Below are positions 57,730 through 64,000 of a DNA stretch of 64,000 nucleotides, piece by piece; within the stretch, counting starts at the first letter, position 1; every line of letters begins with the position of its first letter. Location: the NCBI RefSeq assembly GCF_009727055.1, contig NC_052353.1, positions 39,866,830 through 39,930,829 of the forward strand. The letters run 5' to 3'. Under the pieces are notes generated by a model, which made no database searches, was not told the origin of the DNA, and worked only from the letters and a program-made list of their open reading frames with translations. Source of the DNA: Benincasa hispida (Eukaryota > Streptophyta > Magnoliopsida > Cucurbitales > Cucurbitaceae). The translations under genes and the position numbers were made by a program.

Positions 57730-59826
57730 TGAAGGATCTCTTACCGAATAGTTCCTTAAGCACATTTGGATCACTCCGATCTCAGAGTAACCGAAATACA
57801 ACAATATACATTCAAACATACAGTTATGCAAACGAAACTTAATTATCGGCATGTTATAAACAAGATAAATAACAAGGGACATAGTGCCATACCAGTTGAA
57901 GACATTCTTCAAACTTCAGCACTCATAGTAGCGGAAAACCTCCACACGATTTACCAACGCCCAGTAGCAACGTCATCAATAGCAACACGAACAACAGCGA
58001 ATACAAACGCCGTGGGGACGACACCACTAGTAACGAGTCCCTGGTATTCTCGGAGTGAGAACCCAAAGCGTGGTCTTTGGTGAATTTGGTAGAGGAAGGA
58101 GGAATACCATATCGTGTAGGCGATAAGTAAGTGGGAGGGAAGATAATGCTATCGCATAACAGAATTCTTATCGTATAGGTTTTACTGAACGATCGTTTAG
58201 GAAAAGGTATACGATCGTTTCGCAAAATCAGCACACTATACGATCGTTGAGAGAAGTTATCCGATCGTGTAGGAAATAGCGTGTGATGGTTTAGGCACGA
58301 TGTCGGCGATCGTTTAGGCATGAGGCAACTATTGTATAGGCTTTCGATTCTTTAAGCAATCGTTCACTTTTCACTAACGCGCACTCGTAAAAATCTTTTT
58401 TGGGCCATTGATCAAAATGAAAACTATTTCATTTTAATTCATCTGTTACAATAACTGACGCTTCCCATTAACCCATGTCCAAACGTGATTTTTGGCTTAA
58501 TTATCATATAATTAACCAATTAATTAATAAATAAATATAATCATATATCCTATAGTTTGTTATCACATATCTACTATAGTATTTTCTCCTCTACTTGATA
58601 TAAATCATATTTATATCTAATTTCCTCCAAAATAATGTATCTCATACATTTAGCCAATTATATCATAGATAATGAACCAGTCAAATTATATCATATATAA
58701 TCGAAATTCCTCTTGTCAATTTGAACATTTCAAATTAACCCAAACACTAGTTTTCGACTTTATCCGAGCTACCCAAGGGACTAATGAACCTGTGGTTGGA
58801 AGCTCCAATGGTCCGTGAATAGTTGACTAAACTCTTTAGCCACGAGATCCACCATCTGCTAACTGTCAGACATTCCACTAAAGACCAACAGCTGAACTCT
58901 TCCTACCACAGATATATTTCTGTGTCCATCAGATATAACCAATCATGAGTAGGATGACCCTTCACAGATGCTCGTAAGTACAGTTGGGCCAAATTACCAT
59001 TTTTCCCCTGTAGTTACATCTCACTCCTTATGTACCACTGATTCCTCTAATGAACAATACAACATAGTCCAACTATGTGTGAACACCTCTCAGGCCAAGA
59101 GAAGGTGTGTGGCGCCACATCGCTTAAGCCCTGGAATTACCCTTAAGGGAGCTATCTATCTACTTACCTCTACCTCAGGGAAGGAGTGAATTTCATCTTG
59201 TAAACCTGAGTTCCCAGCTCCCAAATCAGACGAATCCCTAAAATGGTAGGCTTGAATCGGCGACCTGGCCACTCGCACCCATACAAATTAAAGGACCGCC
59301 CTCAATGGCAGGAGTTCCCAACTCACTCAGGATTGAGGTCATGTTACATATGCTCATTCTAGTGAAGTGAAGTCTCTGTCATGAACGGTGTTATATAACG
59401 AGACATTAACACTTCGTGGTCAGGTCTTATACAAACTCTTTGTATAGGACGCCCTCACTCGCATGTCCCCAACACGAATGATTAGGATCAGACCATGTGT
59501 GGCAAGTCACAACACTTATGACCATTCCACAAACCGGGCCGCATCCATAGCGTTACCAAGATAAGGTTTCCCTTCAATATCCATATACCACAGACCATTT
59601 TGGTTATCACTCAAGACATGATCCACTTGTATGTCACCACATACATGCTTGAGTCACATACAGATAACCAGGTATTTTATGTTTATTGGTTTGTGGTAAA
59701 GCAAATAAAACAAGTAACTGAGCAAATACAAGATGTGAAGTAAATATCATATATTAACAACACAAGTGTTCGTACAAACTGTTTACAAATTACAGGACAC
59801 AAGACTTTAGGGCATCAACCCCAACA
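57730..59826 (-). mobile_element. Complete Copia 5' long LTR, about 2.1 kb
   Basis: On the minus strand it starts TGTTGGGGTTGATGCCC at 59826 and ends 'gatccttca' at 57730, next to the primer-binding site. Its length and layout agree with the solo LTR at 43472-45482. The CGATCG cluster is at 58180-58370. Frames at 57706-58321 and 58968-59189 are not genes. Confidence 0.9.
58180..58370. repeat. CGATCG-motif cluster in the LTR
   Basis: Words such as 'gaacgatcgtttagg', 'tatacgatcgttg' and 'ccgatcgtgtagg' recur every 15-35 bp. Equivalent clusters lie at 47455-47640, 52270-52390 and, with CpGs mostly lost, 3100-3260 and 44880-45070. Confidence 0.85.
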
Positions 59827-60571
59827 TGGACACCTCTCGGGCCATGAGATGGTGTGTGGCGCCACATCGTTTAAGTTCCGGGATCAGCCCTTAAGGGAGC
59901 AATCTATCTACTTATCCCTGTTTTAGGGAAGGAATAAATTCCATCTTCTGTAGCTGAGTTCCTAGCTCCCAAATCAGACAAATCCCAAAAGTGGTAGGTT
60001 TGAGTCGATGACCTGGCCACTCGCACCCATGCAAATCAAAGCACCGTCTCAAAGGCAGAAGTTCCTAACTCACTCAAGTTTGAGGTTATGTTACCTATGC
60101 TCATCCTAGTGAAGTGAAGTTTATGTCATGTACGACGATATATAATGAGACGTTAACACTTCGTGGTCAGGTCTTATACAAACTCTTTGTATAGACACCC
60201 ATGCTCGCACGTCCCCACATGAATGATCAGGATCAGACCATCTGTAGAAAGTTACAACACTTGTAACTATTCCACAAAGCTGGCCGCATTCGTAGTGTTA
60301 CCAGGATAAGGTTTCCCTCCTATATTCATATACTACAGACCATTTTGGTTATCAATTAAGACATGATCCACTTGTATGTCACCAAATACATGTTTATATT
60401 ACATAATGACAACCAGAGATTTTAGTTTATGGGTTTGTGATAAAGCAAATAAAATATCCAATGTTCAAAGACAAGTAGTGAAGAAAATATCATATGTTAT
60501 ACATAACAAGCGTTCGTACAAAACTGTGTTTACAAACTAAAGGACACGAGAGTTTAGGGCATCATCCCAAG
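59827..60571 (-). mobile_element. Copia long-LTR fragment, 5' third
   Basis: It repeats the blocks of 59090-59826, from 'cacctctcgggcc' to 'gtttagggcatc', directly abutting the complete LTR. The terminal TGTT is mutated. The remaining two thirds are missing. Confidence 0.75.
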
Positions 60572-61047
60572 ACTATTTAATAGAACATAGAATTCAGTCG
60601 CAACTCACAGCACCTGGCACATCTCAACAAAATTGTGTAGCAGAAAGGAGAAATAGAACCTTGGTAGACATCGTTCATTCTATGATGAGTTATGCTCAGT
60701 TATCAAGTTCTTTTCAGGTTATGCAATTAAGACTATAGTATATATTTTGAACATAGTTCTCTTGAAAAGTGTTTGTAAAACACCTTACGAGCTATGAGAG
60801 GACGTAAATGTAGTTTACATCACCTCAAAATCTGAGGATGCCCAGCACATGTGTTGGTGCAAAATCCTAAGAAGTTGGAATGTCGTTCTAAGATATGCCT
60901 ATTTGTAGGTTACCTTAAAAAGACAAAAGGTGGTTTCTTTTATGATCCTTGGGAAGTTAAAATATTTGTATCGACAAATGTAACTTTCCTAGAGGAAGAC
61001 CGCATTCAAAATCATCAACCTCGCAATAGGTCGGTAATAGATGAAAT
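60572..61047 (+). pseudogene. Copia integrase fragment (long-LTR family), plus strand
   Basis: It reads YLIEHRIQSQLTAPGTSQQN, then CVAERRNRTLVDIVHSMMSY with the third catalytic Glu region. After two frameshifts it gives CKTPYEL and, from 60851, LVQNPKKLECRSKICLFVGY and KGGFFYDPWEVKIFVSTNVT. These are the C-terminal half of Copia integrase. It is cut on the left by an opposite-strand LTR piece and on the right by an LTR start at 61048. Confidence 0.85.
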
Positions 61048-62284
61048 TGTTGGGATTGGTGTCATAATTCTCCCGGAGTCTCGTTGTTTTGTAAAGATAC
61101 ACATTGTTCAATGAATAAAATAAATGTTATTTAATTCTAGCATTTACTCATATCCAATAAACAAAGCTCATTAGTTATCTTATGTGAACATAAGCATGTA
61201 TATGTGATATACAAGTGGGACATGCCTTAAGTGATAACCTAAATAGGTCTATAGTATAAGAATTAAGGTGGGATACCTGATCCTCGTGACACTACGGATA
61301 CGACCCACTTTGTAGAAGTTTGCAAGTGTTGTAAACTACTACAGATGGTAGATCCTGGCCATTTACATGGAGACGTGCGAGCGGGGGTGTCCTATACAAA
61401 GAGTTAGTATAAGACTTGGACCACGAGATGACTAGACATTGTCTATAACACCGTTAATACTAGAGACTTGCATCTCACCTAAATGACCATAAGTGACACG
61501 ACCTCAATCCTGAGTGTTTTGGGAACTCCTGTCTTTGAGGGTGGTCCTTTGATTAGTATGGGTGAGAGTGGCCAGATTGTCAACTCAACAGGCCTACCTT
61601 TTTGGGGACTTGTCTGATCTGGGAGTTGGGAACTCAATCCACAATATGAAATTCACTCCTTTCCCAAAGTAGGGATAAGTAAAGAGATTCCTCCCTTAAA
61701 GGCTGATTTGGGGGCTTGAACATAGTGGTCACAGCTTCTCTTTGGAAGATAAGACTCAGTCATAGTAGGACTATGACTTATGTTCATTAGAGGAATCAAT
61801 GGTACTTAAGGAGACGTATGTAACTACATGGGCATAACGGTTATTAGCCCAGCTGTACTTACGAGCGATCTATGAAGAGGTGGTTATTGAATTCATGGTA
61901 ACCGTGAGTTTAAAAGGAAAATGGTTTTCCTATTTCGAAATGGATTGAAAAAGTTTTTGAAAATTTTCTCTTGGCGCAAACAATATCACGGTAGTCGTCA
62001 AGTAAATACAGATTTACTAAACGATGGTTTGGCGAGCTAAACAATCGTGCAGTGGCGAGCTAAACGATCGTGCAGTTTTTACTAAACGATCGCATAGTTT
62101 TGCTAGACGATCGCTTGCCTAAAGTAAACGATCGTGTAGTGTCTGTAGGCAACAAACCGAGCTAAACGATCGCATAGCTTTTGCTATACGATCGCTTAAC
62201 TTTATCTAAGCGATTGGGCATCGACCTATACGATAGGTCTCCGCCATCTCCCAAATGCCCAGTCGAGTACGCGATCTATAGGAT
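61048..62284 (+). mobile_element. Copia long LTR with internal and 3' deletions
   Basis: It starts TGTTGGGATTGGTGTC. It follows the solo LTR to about 61880, skips roughly 700-900 bases, resumes at 'ggtggttattgaa', and stops after the CGATCG cluster, before the LTR end. Confidence 0.75.
61990..62260 (+). repeat. CGATCG-motif cluster, best preserved in the window
   Basis: About ten words of the form 'taaacgatcg[t/c]' or 'tagacgatcg', most flanked by 'gctaaa' on the left and 'tag' or 'cag' on the right, lie at short intervals. Part of it is directly repeated ('gcgagctaaac', 62032 and 62057). Confidence 0.85.
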
Positions 62285-63928
62285 TGTATCAATTGCAGTG
62301 GAAGCACAAGGATCATCTAAATATTCAAATTCACTAATTTTGGCATAATATAAAGCATGCTTCTGCAGAAAAATGGGTTTCAAGACATACCTCTTGTAGA
62401 ACTTCTTCAAAGCTTCTTCTCCAACTATAATCTTCTCCATATCTTATTGTAGACCACCTCAAAATCTTCCTCACTATTCTCTTGGTGCTCTAGATTGAGT
62501 TGTGGGACTCAAAACAAGCTTGAATCAAGGGATGAAGAGAAATGCTCACTGCTGCAACAAGGTTGAAGAACCTTTCTTCAAACTAGTTTTTCTCTCAAAA
62601 ACCTTTTGATGGCATGCCCAATTTTTACTCCAATCTTCTCATTATATTGCAGATTAACATGCAAAGGGAAGAGTTGCATGTGTTGCAGCTCATGCTTGGA
62701 GAAGACAAGGCCAAATGGTTGCTATATGTGTGAGCTAGTTAAGTGATGGATAAAGGAAAAAACCATTTTTCCATTTTGTATTTTTGTTTTCTTTTCCTTT
62801 TTCAATTTTATCCAAAAATAAAATTTTGATTTAAAAAATCTATTTGATTTTAAAAATGAAAAATTAATTCATTTAATAAATTAATTCATTAATAAATAAA
62901 ACTTAATTAATTTAATATCAAATATTAAATCAATTTTAACACATGAGTAGCTAAACGATCCGAGATTAATTGACTAAACTCATTAGACTAAATTAATCCC
63001 AATTTGTTAACTAATGGGTCATTCTAGTAAAGCCCATAATTGCATTCCCCTCTGTCTACATGATTTAACCATAATCAGCAAGTCGACCCTTCATAGGTTG
63101 TTCGTAATAACAGCTGGGTTAAATATCTGTTTTACCCCAAAGATTATGTCTTATTCCTCAAGTTCCTACTGATCCTCTAATGAATAACTGGTTTGTGATC
63201 CAATCACCAAATAAAACTCTCTCAACCCAGTGAGAAGGTGGGGCTCCTTGTTCAAGACCTGGATTCAGTACTTGAGAGAACAACCTTTCTCTTATCCCTA
63301 AATCGGATAGGTGTGAACTTCGTCTTGCACCCTATGTCCCATGCTATCTATCCGGTCTTACCCCTGAAATGGGAGTCTTATTAAGCCGGCACTGTTGAGC
63401 CAACCCTCAACTATGCAAATCTAAGGACAATCCCGAATAAATAGGAGTTCATAGTTAGCTCAGGATTAAGATCGAGTTACCTATGTCATCTAGGTGAAAT
63501 AGTCAATCTTAAATAGTAAAGAGCATTATAAAGTAAGAGTGACTTATTTCTTGGCCCGGATCTTATGCAAACTCATTACATAGGACGCTCCAACTCCTCA
63601 TATCATAACATGTACGAATTAGGATCACATCGTATGTAGCAATTTACAACTCTTTGTAACAACTACAGAGTAGGCCGCATCCAATGGTGTTACCAAAATA
63701 AGATACCCAACCTCATTCATTTACCATAGATCATTTTAACTATTTACTTGAACCCGATCCACTCCTATGTCTCCACATAAAGTTCAAATACTCATACAAT
63801 AGTCATGGGTCTTAGTTTATTGGATTTAGACTTTCATACAATTTATGATATCAATAACAAGTATATTGATAATAGAAAATGTTTATCATTTTACAAACTG
63901 TGAGTTTTAGGACATAAAACCCAAAACA
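62285..63928 (-). mobile_element. Copia LTR related to the one at 4377-6268, about 1.64 kb
   Basis: On the minus strand it opens TGTTTTGGGTTTTATGTCC at 63928 and closes 'ctgcaattgataca' at 62285. It lies inside Copia integrase sequence on its right side. The flanks do not show a target duplication. Confidence 0.7.
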
Positions 63929-64000
63929 CATGTGCTGGATAACCCCAAATATTGCAGTGACAAAAATTTCCTTTACGTCCCATCCAGAGCTCGTAAGGTG
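63929..64000 (-). pseudogene. Copia integrase fragment at the window edge
   Basis: On the minus strand the 72 bases read TPYELW, then a stretch ending IWGYPAH, the integrase C-terminal block also seen at 60780-60870. It is interrupted by the LTR at 63928 and by the window end. Confidence 0.7.

Noticed and set aside
48320..59827. Possibility that the LTR pieces at 47056-48320 and 59827-60571 are one LTR split by a nested element
   Set aside because: They are roughly complementary in extent, but about 30 bases are missing and no 5-bp target duplication joins the two edges.

Overview
The window is nuclear DNA from a flowering plant. It is AT-rich, intron-bearing pseudogenes occur, and most of it is LTR retrotransposon sequence broken by other transposons. 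The style of the Copia gag/pol fragments, the ~2 kb Copia LTRs and the small inverted-repeat elements fit a cucurbit (Cucurbitaceae). That assignment is a judgement from memory of such repeats, not a database result.

Only one gene looks intact: a single-exon family-1 glycosyltransferase of the UGT84 type (15256-16731, minus strand, 491 aa). Plant UGT84 enzymes typically make 1-O-glucose esters of acids such as gallate, hydroxycinnamates or auxin. A full-length 5.47 kb Copia element (16828-22293) with a 5-bp target duplication (TGGGT) sits 96 bp upstream of its start codon, about 30 bp above a TATA box.

Layout. 1-11.4 kb: stacked Copia LTR pieces, a Gypsy protease remnant (1950-2787), a Copia RNase H end (3690-4247) with a 3' LTR, and a 3.9 kb hAT transposon (6652-10555) inserted in an LTR. 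11.4-12.5 kb: a decayed plant mobile domain (MAIN-like) pseudogene that still shows its introns. 12.5-15.2 kb: AT-rich spacer with two related MITEs. 15.2-22.3 kb: the UGT gene and the Copia element. 23.3-27.8 kb: a MULE transposase pseudogene (plus strand) convergent with a DUF1985 pseudogene (minus strand), an arrangement like Kaonashi/CUMULE-type MULEs. 28.3-32.0 kb: long-LTR Copia leader and gag. 32.0-36.9 kb: a Tekay/Del-like Gypsy remnant whose 3' LTR holds three different tandem arrays and one ambiguous base. 38.2-40.5 kb: LTR, leader and reverse-transcriptase scraps. 40.5-47.1 kb: a minus-strand Athila/Tat-like Gypsy element with a 2.0 kb solo Copia LTR inside it. 47.1-60.6 kb: a recombinant minus-strand run of LTR-leader-LTR-leader-gag/pol-LTR from the long-LTR Copia family, with a solo Gypsy-type LTR nested in one LTR. 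60.6-64 kb: Copia integrase scraps and two opposed LTRs.

No tRNA, rRNA, CRISPR or prokaryotic feature was seen. The retroelement reading frames are all broken, so nothing here looks autonomous. The least explained signal is a CGATCG-centred motif. It is tandemly arrayed in the long-LTR Copia LTRs and leader, and a near-identical 17-mer occurs inside an in-frame 51-bp (17-residue) repeat in the other, unrelated Copia element.
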